From Chryseomicrobium palamuruense (GTDB lineage Bacteria; Bacillota; Bacilli; Bacillales_A; Planococcaceae): DNA of 64,000 nucleotides. Of the stretch, positions 1-9,474 are shown piece after piece. The notes under the pieces were generated by a model. The model was not told the origin of the DNA, did not search any database, and saw nothing but the letters and a program-made list of their open reading frames with translations. The position numbers were made by a program, and so were the translations under genes. The stretch is taken from assembly GCF_042649045.1 (NCBI RefSeq), contig NZ_JBHSEF010000009.1:248001-312000 (forward strand). Direction: 5' to 3'. Position 1 is the stretch's first letter, and every line of letters starts with the position of its first letter.

Positions 1-245
1 CGATTGTGATCATTGTTATCACATCCGTGATTGGTATTCTCGCTCTTGGCGCAGCGGTGGAAGGGTATTACCGAACCCACCTTAACTTGATAGAACGACT
101 CGTTCTAGGGGTAGGGGCTCTACTTATGATCGTACCTGAAGGGTTTACAGATATAATTGGACTCGTAATTGTTGTTCTTGTTGCGGGATTGAATTTTATC
201 AAAGGTCGTAAAGAAGAAACCGCGACCGCGAATAGTACGACCTAA
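1..245 (+). CDS. TRAP transporter fused permease, C-terminal end (partial)
   Basis: Only the last 80 or so residues lie in the window; the frame is open to the left edge. The visible part has two hydrophobic helices joined by a short loop (GYYRTHLNLIERLVLG), then a charged tail ending near KGRKEE. This matches the C-terminus of the large fused permeases of tripartite ATP-independent periplasmic (TAXI-type) transporters, which import organic acids with a sodium gradient and an extracytoplasmic binding protein. The family name rests on this short tail only; the substrate cannot be told. A UUCG-loop terminator follows directly, so the gene is the last of its operon. Confidence 0.6.
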   Translation, partial: IVIIVITSVIGILALGAAVEGYYRTHLNLIERLVLGVGALLMIVPEGFTDIIGLVIVVLVAGLNFIKGRKEETATANSTT

Positions 246-274
246 AAGAGCAGCTTCGGCTGCTCTTTTTTCTT
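244..274 (+). terminator. Rho-independent terminator with TTCG loop
   Basis: The stem AAAAGAGCAGC / GCTGCTCTTTT encloses a TTCG tetraloop and runs into a T-rich tract. It ends the TRAP permease transcript. Confidence 0.9.
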
Positions 275-333
275 ATGGTCAAAATGTGTACAATAGAGCA
301 GTGGAAAATGATAGAGAGAAGGAAATACAACCA

Positions 334-1446
334 ATGGTACTTTTACATAATAAACAAACGCCTACAACAGATGAATGGGAAGCGTATCTCGATGTCACGC
401 GCCACGGAAAGCTGATGCTATCCAGCATTGAACTCACGACAACCTATCTGTGCAATATGCGTTGTGAGCACTGTGCGGTTGGCGACATATTGGCGTTGAA
501 AGACCCAACACCGATTGCACTTGAGAAAATCTTTGCGAAACTGGATGAGATTACGCATCTGCGCACACTCAGTCTAACGGGAGGCGAGCCACTTTTTTCA
601 AAGAAATCACTTGAGACAGTGATCCTGCCTCTCTTAAAATATGCCAAGTCACGAAATATCCGAACACAAATCAACTCCAATTTAACGATGCCGTTCGAGC
701 GCTACGAAACGATTGCACCGTACTTGGATGTTTTACACATCTCACATAACTGGGGAACAATCGAAGACTTCATGGAAGGTGGCTTTGCGAACATGCCGAC
801 ACCGCCACCTGTAGCCGTTCGAAAACGTCAGTTTGCTACGATGATTGAGAACAGTCGTCGTCTTTCTGAGATGGGCGTCTTTGTGTCTGCAGAAACCATG
901 CTTAATAAACGAACACTTCCCTATATCGAAGAAATTCATCGTCAAGTGGTGAAAGACATGAAGTGCAGTCGTCATGAAGTGCATCCGATGTATCCTGTCA
1001 GTTTCGCTTCGAACTTGGATGTCTTGACGCTGGATGAGACTCGTGCAGCCATTCGTCAATTACTCACTGTTCGAGACGAGGAAACATGGATGTTATTTGG
1101 TACGTTGCCATTTTACTCGTGTAGTGAGTCTACTGAGGATCAGGAGTTGCTCACATTGCTCCGTGCACAAAAAAATGTCACGGTTCGAAATGACCCGGAT
1201 GGACGTTCGCGCTTAAACGTTAATATTTTCACGGGGGAAGTGGCAGTGACTGATTTTGGGGAAGCAGCAAAGGTAGGCAACTTGCTGGAAACTTCTCTCC
1301 CGGAAATTTATGAGAACTGGGTAGAGACAGCTACGGCCAGGTCGATGAATTGCCATTGCCCAGCAGTAAAGTGTCTGGGGCCTAACCTATTGGTGAAAGA
1401 TGCTTACTACCCAGAAGTTGATTTTAGCAATCGAAAAGCAAAATAA
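334..1446 (+). CDS. yfkAB: Radical SAM protein YfkAB
   Basis: A 370-residue radical-SAM protein. The [4Fe-4S]/SAM site is CNMRCEHC (C40, C44, C47 from the chosen start), and a C-terminal CHCPAVKC (C340, C342, C347) gives the CxCxxxxC motif that defines the YfkAB family. The reaction is unknown; the second cysteine cluster suggests an auxiliary iron-sulfur centre or a maturation role. I chose the ATG at 334 because AGAAGGA lies about 11 bases before it. The frame is also open from a GTG at 286, but that GTG lies inside a promoter-like TGTGTACAAT (extended -10). In Bacillus subtilis the family was first annotated as two genes; here it is one frame. Identification is firm, function is not. Confidence 0.9.
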   Translation: MVLLHNKQTPTTDEWEAYLDVTRHGKLMLSSIELTTTYLCNMRCEHCAVGDILALKDPTPIALEKIFAKLDEITHLRTLSLTGGEPLFSKKSLETVILPLLKYAKSRNIRTQINSNLTMPFERYETIAPYLDVLHISHNWGTIEDFMEGGFANMPTPPPVAVRKRQFATMIENSRRLSEMGVFVSAETMLNKRTLPYIEEIHRQVVKDMKCSRHEVHPMYPVSFASNLDVLTLDETRAAIRQLLTVRDEETWMLFGTLPFYSCSESTEDQELLTLLRAQKNVTVRNDPDGRSRLNVNIFTGEVAVTDFGEAAKVGNLLETSLPEIYENWVETATARSMNCHCPAVKCLGPNLLVKDAYYPEVDFSNRKAK

Positions 1447-1494
1447 AAGAAGAACTATTCTCGCCAGGTAAGGTGAGAATAGGTCTTCTTTTTA
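1446..1494. terminator. Bidirectional terminator
   Basis: A long inverted repeat (AAAAGAAGA-CTATTCTC ... GAGAATAG-TCTTCTTTTT) lies between the convergent yfkAB and acetyltransferase genes, with A/T tracts at both ends. Confidence 0.8.
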
Positions 1495-1935
1495 AAATGT
1501 ATAACGTGAAACTTGCTCATCGGAAATAAGGAGTCCTTCCACTTCTTGGAAACCGATTTTATCATAAAACTGTTTTGCAGCTTGATTCTTCGGTTCATAA
1601 GACAACGTAATCGTCTTATGTCGTGGCTGCTTGTTCGCACGAATATCTTCAATGAGAGCTGACATTGCTTCGCGACCATAATTTTTGCCCTGGAATTTTT
1701 GATCAATCATAAAACGGTAAATCCAGTATTCTCCGTCGTCTTCATCCACTCCGTAAAGTGCAAACCCTACAAGCTCCTCGTTCGCATAAATGGCTTTTGC
1801 GACAAATTCATCTAAAAAATGCAATTGAGCCAAAGACACTGCATTGGACGTAATAAACGCCTTTTGATCGTCTCGTACAGATAGTGAGATCACGTCGATC
1901 CAATTCTCTTTTGTTACTTCTTGTAATGTAATCAT
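1492..1935 (-). CDS. GNAT N-acetyltransferase, BltD/spermidine acetyltransferase-like
   Basis: A 147-residue single-domain GNAT enzyme. Acetyl-CoA-binding motif A is FMIDQKFQGKNYGREAM (residues about 76-92), and the C-terminal AAKQFYDKIGFQEV is the usual motif B. The order and wording (LVGFALYG, YRFMID, FYDKIGF) resemble Bacillus BltD-type spermine/spermidine acetyltransferases, which detoxify excess polyamines in the cytoplasm. The substrate is inferred only from similarity. The ATG follows a strong site (GAGGGGGAAAGGGA). The gene stands alone and shares a terminator with yfkAB. Confidence 0.75.
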   Translation of the reverse strand: MITLQEVTKENWIDVISLSVRDDQKAFITSNAVSLAQLHFLDEFVAKAIYANEELVGFALYGVDEDDGEYWIYRFMIDQKFQGKNYGREAMSALIEDIRANKQPRHKTITLSYEPKNQAAKQFYDKIGFQEVEGLLISDEQVSRYTF

Positions 1936-2099
1936 TCCCTTTCCCCCTCTGTTACATCGTACAAGATTGGATAAAAACTAAAAAGAGCTATTTTTCGGTA
2001 TTCTCACACGAGAAGTACTGCTTTTATGTGCAGTGCAAAATCGGTTCCTTTCCGCTATACTGAAACAATGTAAAATGGAAAAAAGGAGCGGTTTTAGAA

Positions 2100-2909
2100 A
2101 TGGAATGGAAAAATATTTTACGTGGGTTCGTCATAGGTGTGGCGGATTTGATTCCAGGTGTCAGTGGAGGGACGATTGCTGTCATATTGGGGATTTATGA
2201 TCGTTTGATTGAAGCCATTAGTGGATTCTTCAGTAAGGAATGGAAACGTCATGCCTTGTTTTTAGTTCCTCTAGGTATTGGCATGGTCGTAACTATATTA
2301 TCCCTCAGTCGTGTCATCGACTTTTTACTTGAAAATTATTACGCACCGACTCAATTCTTTTTCCTCGGATTGATTATTGGTGTCGTTCCGATGTTGTTCC
2401 GTGAATTACATACACGTGCGGGTTTTAGACCAAGTTACTGGGTAGCCATTCTTATCGGAACGGTCCTTGTTGCGAGTATGGCGTTTATCCGCCCGGCTGA
2501 ATCGGAAGTTATTACATCATTATCAGCAAGTACTTCGGCTTTACTGTTTTTCTCCGGTTGGCTTGCGAGTATGGCGATGCTCCTTCCAGGTATCAGTGGA
2601 TCTTTCATCTTACTTTTAATTGGCGTCTATCCGACAGCCATCAAAGCGTTATCTGATTTAAACATCCCACTAATTTTACTCATCGGAGCTGGAGTCGGTG
2701 TTGGGTTTATCGTGAGTAGTAAAATTATTCGTTATTTACTAGGCAACAAACCAGGAATCACGTTCGCCGTCATCATTGGACTTGTCTTAGGGTCCCTTGC
2801 TGTCGTTTTCCCAGGGCTACCGGAAAATGGCGTGCAGTGGATACTGAGCCTCGTGACATTTGCGGCAGGGTGGATCATTGTTCATTTATTAAATCGCGTA
2901 TCTGCATAA
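2100..2909 (+). CDS. DUF368 family polyprenyl-phosphate transporter
   Basis: A 269-residue polytopic membrane protein of the DUF368 family. It has two similar halves, each opening with a conserved G/P segment: GVADLIPGVSGGTIAVILG near residue 13 and MLLPGISGSFILLL near residue 159. About eight helices are visible. Family members (PopT) return undecaprenyl phosphate across the membrane for wall synthesis; that role is known for the family and inferred here. The ATG has a good AAAGGAGCGG site. A TATACT -10 box lies at 2056-2061. It is a single-gene unit closed by a hairpin. Confidence 0.85.
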   Translation: MEWKNILRGFVIGVADLIPGVSGGTIAVILGIYDRLIEAISGFFSKEWKRHALFLVPLGIGMVVTILSLSRVIDFLLENYYAPTQFFFLGLIIGVVPMLFRELHTRAGFRPSYWVAILIGTVLVASMAFIRPAESEVITSLSASTSALLFFSGWLASMAMLLPGISGSFILLLIGVYPTAIKALSDLNIPLILLIGAGVGVGFIVSSKIIRYLLGNKPGITFAVIIGLVLGSLAVVFPGLPENGVQWILSLVTFAAGWIIVHLLNRVSA

Positions 2910-2910
2910 A

Positions 2911-2948
2911 AAAGCTGACCGTCCATTTAAGGGCGGTCAGTATTTTTT
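2911..2948. terminator. Bidirectional terminator
   Basis: The hairpin CTGACCGTCC-ATTTAA-GGGCGGTCAG is followed by ATTTTTTT on the plus strand and TTTTT on the minus strand. It lies between the convergent DUF368 and DinB genes and overlaps the 3' end of the DinB frame. Confidence 0.85.
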
Positions 2949-3421
2949 TCGGCACGTTTCAGTTGGCGAATGTAGTGACGAATGGTATCTAAATGCAGGC
3001 CTTCATGGAAGAAGCTAAATAACAGACACCCACCAACCGTATCAAACGTGATACCAACTTTATTTGTGAAAGCTTGAGGTAACAGGTTTTCAAGTCCGGA
3101 CTGGTGGGATTGTTTGATCCGCTCCGATTGTAGAAGCATCTGTTCTTTGATTTCGGCTAATGTAGGTGGCGTTTCGTTCCAGTCCGCTGGGCTTGTTCCT
3201 GCAGCGAATAGTCGTGCATAGACATCGGTTAGATGTCCTTGTTGCCCCGCGACTTCATACGCGAGCTTTTCTTGAACATACAGAATGTGACCGAAATTCC
3301 AACGAATCGAGTTTCGATACCCTTCCGGAATTCGGTCGGAAAATTCTTCGGGCGTGTGATCGAGTACAGTAAGGGTTAATTTTCGAACGGTATCAAGATG
3401 AGCTTCCATATAGGTCTCCAT
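2927..3421 (-). CDS. DinB superfamily protein
   Basis: A 164-residue four-helix-bundle protein of the DinB/YfiT type. The three metal-ligand histidines of the fold are at the expected places: H45 (NFGHILYVQE), H139 and H143 (FHEGLHLDTIRHY). Members bind a divalent metal, and many act as thiol (bacillithiol) S-transferases; here the substrate is unknown. TAAGGAGG precedes the ATG. It follows the M20 peptidase by 12 bases on the same strand, so the two form an operon ending in the terminator at 2911-2948. Confidence 0.8.
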   Translation of the reverse strand: METYMEAHLDTVRKLTLTVLDHTPEEFSDRIPEGYRNSIRWNFGHILYVQEKLAYEVAGQQGHLTDVYARLFAAGTSPADWNETPPTLAEIKEQMLLQSERIKQSHQSGLENLLPQAFTNKVGITFDTVGGCLLFSFFHEGLHLDTIRHYIRQLKRAEKNTDRP

Positions 3422-3433
3422 TGATGTACCTCC

Positions 3434-4609
3434 TTAGTCTGCTTCTAAATAATCAAGTGTAACTTGAATCAGTACTTTGGCTGCTTGGACCATGGCACGT
3501 TCATCAAAATCAAACTTCGGGTGGTGATGAGGATAGATAGCGTCTATTTCGGGATTGCCCGCTCCCGTAAAGAAGAACGCACCGGGACGTTCAAAAAGGT
3601 AGTAGGAGAAATCTTCGCCACCCATGATAGGGGGCATCTCCACGACATTCTCTGCGCCTATCGCTTTTCGTGCAGAAGAAGCAACAAGTTGGATTTCCGG
3701 ATCTGGATTGATTAGCGCGGGGTACCCTTTGAAATAATTAAATTCATACGTTGCGCCGCTTCCTTCGCAAACCCCTTTAACAATGCGCTCCATCTCAAAG
3801 ATGATCTGCGTCTGAACCGCTTCACCAAATGTGCGAACGGTCCCCCCAATCACTGCAGAATCCGGAATGACATTGAAGGCGGTTCCTGAATTAAACGTTG
3901 CGACAGTTACTACTGCAGGCTGTAATGGATCTAGTCGACGACTCACAATGGATTGAAACTGGCTTACCACTTGCGTACCGAGATAGAGGCTATCGATTGT
4001 CTCGTGTGGCGATGCTCCGTGGCCACCACGGCCATTAATTTTCACTTCGAAACGGTCCGGTGCCGCCATCGCAGGTCCGGATGCCCATCCAATCTGTCCG
4101 TGAGGAAGCATCGACCAGAGGTGTGTTCCGAATACGGCATCGACACCGTCTAAGCAGCCTGCTTCAATCATGGGTTTCGCGCCACCAGGAGCAAATTCTT
4201 CCGCAAACTGATGAATAAGCACGACATTTCCTTTTAAATGCTCACGATTCTTCTGAAGGACTTTCGCTACGGCAAGTAGAGTAGCTGTATGTCCATCGTG
4301 TCCACATGCGTGCATCTTCCCGTCGATCTTGGAACGGTACGGCACGGTCTTTTCGTCTTGAATCGGTAATGCATCAAAATCAGCTCGCAAGGCAACCGTT
4401 TTTCCGGGTTGACCTCCGTAAATACGACCAATAACGCCGCGACCGCCAAAGTCCGTTTCGGCCTCAATACCAAGCTCTCTTAAATAAGCAGCAATGGTCT
4501 TTGGTGTCTCCACCTCTTCAAACGATAACTCTGGATTTTCATGGAAATGTCTGCGTAGTTTGACCATTTCGTCCAACAATTCTTCAACCTGTGTGGCATA
4601 TGTAAACAA
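3434..4609 (-). CDS. M20D family amidohydrolase (N-acyl amino acid/hippurate hydrolase type)
   Basis: A 391-residue cytoplasmic metallohydrolase of the M20D family, which releases free amino acids from N-acyl forms. Visible metal and catalytic motifs are ACGHDGHTA (C102 and H104 region), QFAEEFAPGGAKPMI with its EE pair, GTHLWS, and C-terminal GGEDFSYY and HHHPKFDFDE. The dimerisation lid lies around RGGHGASPHETID. The start is a TTG at 4609, supported by GAGGAGG about 8 bases upstream; no ATG is better placed. It is the first gene of a two-gene operon with the DinB protein. The exact substrate cannot be told. Confidence 0.85.
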   Translation of the reverse strand: MFTYATQVEELLDEMVKLRRHFHENPELSFEEVETPKTIAAYLRELGIEAETDFGGRGVIGRIYGGQPGKTVALRADFDALPIQDEKTVPYRSKIDGKMHACGHDGHTATLLAVAKVLQKNREHLKGNVVLIHQFAEEFAPGGAKPMIEAGCLDGVDAVFGTHLWSMLPHGQIGWASGPAMAAPDRFEVKINGRGGHGASPHETIDSLYLGTQVVSQFQSIVSRRLDPLQPAVVTVATFNSGTAFNVIPDSAVIGGTVRTFGEAVQTQIIFEMERIVKGVCEGSGATYEFNYFKGYPALINPDPEIQLVASSARKAIGAENVVEMPPIMGGEDFSYYLFERPGAFFFTGAGNPEIDAIYPHHHPKFDFDERAMVQAAKVLIQVTLDYLEAD

Positions 4610-4674
4610 TGATGGAACCTCCTCTATGTTCTATTAGTGTCTATTATACTCTTTTAGAGATACGAAACAATAAG

Positions 4675-4703
4675 AACCCCCCTTCATTTTGATGAAGGGG
4701 GTA
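4675..4703 (-). terminator. Terminator of the MFS transporter gene
   Basis: The perfect hairpin CCCCCTTCAT-TT-GATGAAGGGGG is followed on the minus strand by a T-rich stretch (TTCTTATTG). Confidence 0.75.
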
Positions 4704-4710
4704 GCTCCTA

Positions 4711-5883
4711 TTAGAGTGCTGCTTTTGCTTTTCGCTGCCACGAGATGGACAGCATAAGTGTCGCGAGTAACACGACCAGTCCCAACATGAATGGATATTT
4801 CATATCAATGTCATAAATGGTACCTGCAAGAAGTGGGCCTAAGATGTTTCCGATACTCATGTATGAGTTGTTCAGTCCCATCGCGAGGCCTTGCTCATTT
4901 CCGGCCATCTTCGAAATCATCGTCGTCAACACCGGACGAAGTAACGATGTGGCGAGGAAGACAAGCAGGGTGATGCCGAAGAACATCGCGTAGCTTGAGG
5001 CAATCAACGACAAGAAGAAACCAAGTGCCGCAATGCCTAAAAATACAACAAGTAAGATCGGTTCTCCAAATCGACGGACGAGATAGTCGACGACAAACAA
5101 TTGGATCACAACACTTACAGCACCTGTTGCTGTAATCATCCAAGCAATCTCCTGAGCCGTTGCACCATATGCAGCGTCTACATACAGTCCGAGCACCGTT
5201 TCATAGGCAATTAATCCGAAGCTCATGACCATAATGATGATGAGTGGAATGAAGTACGGCTTTTTCGGAGACTGTAAGACGTCATCAATCAAGGATGACT
5301 GCGGACGTGCCATGACGTCGCCTTCTGGACGACTTTCTTGCAAGGTGAAATAAGAAATCACCACTGCTGCTAGGCCCACAATAGCAGAGACAAGGAGAGG
5401 TGTTTTGGTTCCGTACTCTGCTAAAAACCCACCAATACCAGGTCCGACGACGATCCCTAGAGACATCGAAGCGGAAATGAAACTGTTTCCTTTCGCGCGT
5501 TGGTCCATGGTTGTAATGTCTGCGACATAGGCGAAAATAGCGGGAATACAGAATGCTGCCCCCACACCGCCTATGAATCGAGAAACATAGACAAACCAGA
5601 TATTCGGTGCTAAGTAAAAGAGTAGCATCGAAAAACCAAGGCCGAACAGACCGAGGATAATCATTTTACGACGACCATATTGGTCTGTGAAGCGACCACC
5701 GAGCGGGGAGAAAATCAGCTGGGCACCAGCGAATAACGCGATGATCATCCCGGCCGCTGTGCCTCCTTGCCCAAGTTCTCGTAAATACTCAGGTAATATC
5801 GGGAGAATTAATCCAAAACTCCCTACAGCAATGAACATATTGAGCATTAATATCGATAATTTTTTGCGTTGATCTTTAGTCAT
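4711..5883 (-). CDS. MFS multidrug efflux transporter, Bmr/NorA-like
   Basis: A drug:H+ antiporter of the DHA1 family with 12 predicted helices in about 390 residues. Family marks are GRFTDQYGRRKMIILG (loop 2-3) and motif C GIVVGPGIGGFLAE in helix 5. The C-terminal GNEQGLAMGLNN and GNILGPLLAGTIYDID are very close to Bmr/Blt of Bacillus subtilis, so export of cationic drugs or dyes is likely. I chose the ATG at 5883 (MTKDQRKK); a GTG at 5898 is also in frame. It runs alone. A BltD-like acetyltransferase lies 2.8 kb away on the same strand, but they do not form an operon. Confidence 0.8.
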   Translation of the reverse strand: MTKDQRKKLSILMLNMFIAVGSFGLILPILPEYLRELGQGGTAAGMIIALFAGAQLIFSPLGGRFTDQYGRRKMIILGLFGLGFSMLLFYLAPNIWFVYVSRFIGGVGAAFCIPAIFAYVADITTMDQRAKGNSFISASMSLGIVVGPGIGGFLAEYGTKTPLLVSAIVGLAAVVISYFTLQESRPEGDVMARPQSSLIDDVLQSPKKPYFIPLIIIMVMSFGLIAYETVLGLYVDAAYGATAQEIAWMITATGAVSVVIQLFVVDYLVRRFGEPILLVVFLGIAALGFFLSLIASSYAMFFGITLLVFLATSLLRPVLTTMISKMAGNEQGLAMGLNNSYMSIGNILGPLLAGTIYDIDMKYPFMLGLVVLLATLMLSISWQRKAKAAL

Positions 5884-6029
5884 ACCATTTATTCTCACTT
5901 TCTCAGTTCAGTACTCACCTATTATACGGAGAGGATTTTAAAATAGCGACCTCAAACTCTTCGATTTACGAAAAAAGATGATTGGCACAGAGGTCAAAGA
6001 GGGATAGTATGAAGAAAGGGGGTGTGGAA

Positions 6030-6959
6030 TTGAACTATTTTGCATTATTATTTCTTCAAATCATCCTACCCATTTTGATTTTACTGGGTCTAGGCGCAAT
6101 CCTTCAAAAGAAGTTTGCGTTTCGTGTCAAAGCCCTGTCACAACTCGTAACCTATTGTTTTATGCCGGCAGCAGTGTTTATCAACCTATATGAAACAGAA
6201 ATCTCCTGGCCAGTTCTGACTCAAGTGGTAGGATTTGTTGTGTTGTTTATCCTCTCGCAAATCGCACTTGGCGAACTTGGGGCACGTCTGTTAAAGCTTC
6301 CTCGAACGGAAGCTGCGGTCTTTAAAAATAGTATCGTGTTGATCAATTCTGGAAATTACGGTCTGCCGGTGGCTCAGCTATTATACGCGAGTGCCCCAAT
6401 AGGTGTGGCCATCCAAGTCATCATGGTGATTTTTCAAAATATCACAACCTATACATATGGTCTCTATAATTTAATTTCTACGGCCAAATCCGGAATGGCC
6501 ATCGTCAAAGAACTGATTCGAATGCCGATTGTGGTGGCACTCGTGTTGGGAGCGGTCATGAACTATTTATCGGTCCCTATCCCCGTGCCTTTACGCATCC
6601 CGATAGATTATGTAGCGGGAGGGTTTGTCGCAGTGGCGCTGATTACACTCGGCGCACAGTTGTCGACGATAGCGGTTCGTTCTTTGTTCAATCGAACGGT
6701 GCTCCTCAGCAGTCTGTTCAGGCTGGTGTTTGGACCTGTCCTCGCGTTTTTACTTATTCTGCTGCTCGGGCTCGATGGCATCGTGGCGCAGTCATTACTT
6801 ATCGCCAGTGCCTTTCCTACATCACGTAACAGTGTAAGTTTGGCCCTAGAATACGATGTGGATGCCGATACAGCTGCTCGTACCGTATTATTTTCAACTA
6901 TTGTCAGTGCCTTCACAGTCACTGTGGTTATTTATATTTCGACTATTTTATTTAGATAG
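6030..6959 (+). CDS. AEC family transporter (auxin efflux carrier type)
   Basis: A 309-residue membrane protein with about ten helices in the two-half AEC fold. Typical segments are NSIVLINSGNYGLPVAQLL near residue 104 and ASAFPTSRNSVSLALEYDVD near the end. Bacterial members carry small organic acids such as malate, malonate or amino acids; the substrate here is unknown. I chose the TTG at 6030 because AAGGGGGTG lies just upstream and the length then matches the family. An ATG at 6009 (seven codons earlier) is in frame but has no site. The next gene begins a few bases after the stop, so both are one transcript. Confidence 0.8.
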   Translation: MNYFALLFLQIILPILILLGLGAILQKKFAFRVKALSQLVTYCFMPAAVFINLYETEISWPVLTQVVGFVVLFILSQIALGELGARLLKLPRTEAAVFKNSIVLINSGNYGLPVAQLLYASAPIGVAIQVIMVIFQNITTYTYGLYNLISTAKSGMAIVKELIRMPIVVALVLGAVMNYLSVPIPVPLRIPIDYVAGGFVAVALITLGAQLSTIAVRSLFNRTVLLSSLFRLVFGPVLAFLLILLLGLDGIVAQSLLIASAFPTSRNSVSLALEYDVDADTAARTVLFSTIVSAFTVTVVIYISTILFR

Positions 6960-6971
6960 GACGTGTGTTGT

Positions 6972-7871
6972 TTGTCTCAAGAGTCTTCATCACCTAAGAT
7001 TATTCTGCCACTCTTTATTTCCATTGTCGCGATTTCATTTGCAGCGATCTTCGTCAAATGGTCAGACGCACCGGCGACAGTTCTCAGTATGTACCGTATG
7101 GTTCTCGCAACCTTGTTTTTACTACCGATCGTCTGGATGCGACGTGCTGAATTTCGCCATGTGACGTCGCGTGAGTGGGGACTTCTTGCCTTTTCCGGCG
7201 TATTCTTAGCTCTACATTTTGCCTTATGGTTTGGCTCGTTGAAATTAACGACTGTCGCAAGCTCAACTATCATCCTTGCCCTGCAGCCCATTGTTTCGCT
7301 TATCGGTGGCTTCATTGTCTTTCGTGAGCGGACCACTCGTGCAGCACTCCTAACGATGTTTGTCGCTGTTGTTGGAGCGATCATGATTGGATGGGGTGAT
7401 TTCGGTTTAAGTAAAGCGGCGATTCTTGGCGATATTTTATCGTTCCTCAGTGTTATAGCTGTCGTTGGATATTTACTGATTGGCCAGAGTGCCGTAAAGA
7501 AAGTATCACACTGGATCTATAGTTTTTCTGTATTTGGGTTTGCAGGACTTGCACTTATCGTGTACAACGTAGTCGCAGGCGTACCGTTTACAGGCTATTC
7601 CGGTCAGGACTGGGGCATTTTCCTGCTGCTTGCCATCGTTCCTACCATTTCGCATATGATCAACAATTGGTTATTAAAATATGTAAATGCGACAACAATT
7701 TCTATGAGTATTCTGGGAGAACCTCTAGGTGCCACCTTACTCGCAGTTTGGCTATTGGGCGAACGTTTGACGGGCTGGCAGCTTGTCGGGGGTGTGATTG
7801 TTCTTCTCGGTGTATTTTTATTCCTGCTGGAACAGATGCGACAAAAACCCAAACAAATTCGAACTTCTTAA
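6972..7871 (+). CDS. EamA family (DMT) transporter
   Basis: About 300 residues with ten predicted helices in two EamA repeats: helices 1-5 up to about residue 145 and 6-10 after it. The C-terminal repeat has the usual SILGEPLGATLLAVWLLGE. Family members export amino acids or other metabolites; the substrate is not evident. AGGA at 6958-6961 favours the TTG at 6972; the GTG at 6963 is in frame but too close to the site. It follows the AEC gene directly, which suggests the two exporters are co-expressed. A short hairpin (AAGAC...GTCTTTTTT, 7870-7896) follows. Confidence 0.8.
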   Translation: MSQESSSPKIILPLFISIVAISFAAIFVKWSDAPATVLSMYRMVLATLFLLPIVWMRRAEFRHVTSREWGLLAFSGVFLALHFALWFGSLKLTTVASSTIILALQPIVSLIGGFIVFRERTTRAALLTMFVAVVGAIMIGWGDFGLSKAAILGDILSFLSVIAVVGYLLIGQSAVKKVSHWIYSFSVFGFAGLALIVYNVVAGVPFTGYSGQDWGIFLLLAIVPTISHMINNWLLKYVNATTISMSILGEPLGATLLAVWLLGERLTGWQLVGGVIVLLGVFLFLLEQMRQKPKQIRTS

Positions 7872-7989
7872 GACCACGCGACTGCAGTCTTTTTTAACTT
7901 GATATCCTGTCAAGCCGTGTAGGACAACGTTTAGTGTGATTTACGTGGTGGTAAACAGAGAAGATGGACAAGAAAAAAGGAGTGGAAGC

Positions 7990-9411
7990 ATGAACTATTC
8001 AATCATCATCAATGGACAAGAAGTCGGGCAAGACTTGGAACAATTGGATGTTACCAATCCGGCGACAGGAGATCTCGTTGGCACGGTTCCGAAAGGTGGT
8101 AAGGCAGAAGCACGCCAAGCAACTGATGCTGCTTTTGAAGCATTTAAGACATGGTCGAAACTCTCTGCTTATGAACGCTCAGAAAAGTTAATGGCATGGT
8201 CGACACTGATTGACGAGCACGCGGATGAAATTGGTGAACTGATGACCCGTGAACAAGGAAAGCCGTTTGAAGAAGCAAAAGGAGAAGTTGTTTACGCGAA
8301 CAGTTTCTTTAAATGGTACGCGGAAGAAGGCAAACGCATCTACGGAGAGATGATTCCAGCAACTGTCGCTAACAAGCGCATCTTTGTGCATAAACAACCA
8401 GTAGGCGTCGTTGCAGCCATCACACCTTGGAACTTCCCAGCTGCGATGATTACACGAAAAGTCGGACCGGCAATAGCCAGTGGGTGTACCGTTGTGATTA
8501 AGCCTGCCAACCTTACGCCACTGACAGCGATTCGTATGGTGCAGCTTGCGAAGGAAGCAGGTATTCCTGACGGGGTTGTGAACGTAGTAACAGGAGATTC
8601 GAAAGAAATTGGCCAAGAGTGGCTGCAAGACATGCGTGTCCGCAAGCTGACGTTCACCGGTTCAACAGAAGTCGGGAAAGAATTGATGAAGGGTTCTGCG
8701 AAAACCGTGAAGAAAGTATCCCTTGAACTAGGTGGTCACGCACCAGCAATCGTCATGGATGATGCGAATTTCGATAAAGCAGTGGAACAAGTCATAGCTG
8801 CGAAGTACCGCAATGCCGGGCAAACTTGTGTATGTATCAACCGTCTCTATGTCCATGAAAAGATTGCTGATAAGTTTGCGCAGGCGATAGCGGAAAAATC
8901 AAAGGAGTTAAAAGTCGGTAATGGGTTAGAAGAAGGCGTGAAAATTGGACCACTGATTAACGAAGACGCTGTAGAAAAAGTGAAGAAGCACGTCCAAGAT
9001 GCGAAAGATAAAGGAGCCAACGTGTTAACTGGTGGAGAATCAAAAGAAGGTCTCTTCTATCAGCCGACGGTCTTAATGAATGCAACGGACGATATGCTCT
9101 GCATGAATGACGAGACATTTGGACCACTATTACCGATTGCTACGTTTAAAACAGTAGACGAGGCGATTGAGCGCGCGAACGACACGGACTTTGGTCTAGC
9201 TGCGTATGTCTACACGTCTTCTATCAATACGGGCATTTACATTGCCGAACAACTCGAATACGGTATTGTCGGTCTTAACGATGGCGTTCCTTCGTCTGCA
9301 CAAGCTCCGTTTGGCGGATTTAAGCAGAGTGGAATCGGACGTGAAGGTGGTCATTACGGCATGGATGAGTTCCTTGAAGTAAAATATATTTCACTCGATC
9401 TTGCCGAATAG
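7990..9411 (+). CDS. gabD: Succinate-semialdehyde dehydrogenase (NAD(P)+)
   Basis: A 473-residue aldehyde dehydrogenase that best fits GabD, oxidising succinate semialdehyde to succinate in GABA breakdown. Visible: N-terminal VTNPATGDLVG, cofactor-binding TPWNFPAAMITRK and IKPANLTPL, the Rossmann loop FTGSTEVGKEL, general base E in LELGGHAP, and catalytic cysteine C280 in GQTCVC. The CxC pair at the active site is common in GabD. The ATG at 7990 has AAAAAAGGAG upstream; the frame also runs 18 codons further back without support. No GABA aminotransferase lies nearby, so the source of its aldehyde is open. Confidence 0.88.
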   Translation: MNYSIIINGQEVGQDLEQLDVTNPATGDLVGTVPKGGKAEARQATDAAFEAFKTWSKLSAYERSEKLMAWSTLIDEHADEIGELMTREQGKPFEEAKGEVVYANSFFKWYAEEGKRIYGEMIPATVANKRIFVHKQPVGVVAAITPWNFPAAMITRKVGPAIASGCTVVIKPANLTPLTAIRMVQLAKEAGIPDGVVNVVTGDSKEIGQEWLQDMRVRKLTFTGSTEVGKELMKGSAKTVKKVSLELGGHAPAIVMDDANFDKAVEQVIAAKYRNAGQTCVCINRLYVHEKIADKFAQAIAEKSKELKVGNGLEEGVKIGPLINEDAVEKVKKHVQDAKDKGANVLTGGESKEGLFYQPTVLMNATDDMLCMNDETFGPLLPIATFKTVDEAIERANDTDFGLAAYVYTSSINTGIYIAEQLEYGIVGLNDGVPSSAQAPFGGFKQSGIGREGGHYGMDEFLEVKYISLDLAE

Positions 9412-9474
9412 CTTTGACATCGTGTAGTCGCCCGTGATACGTTCAGTTTACAAGAACGGAAGGGGATGGAAAGA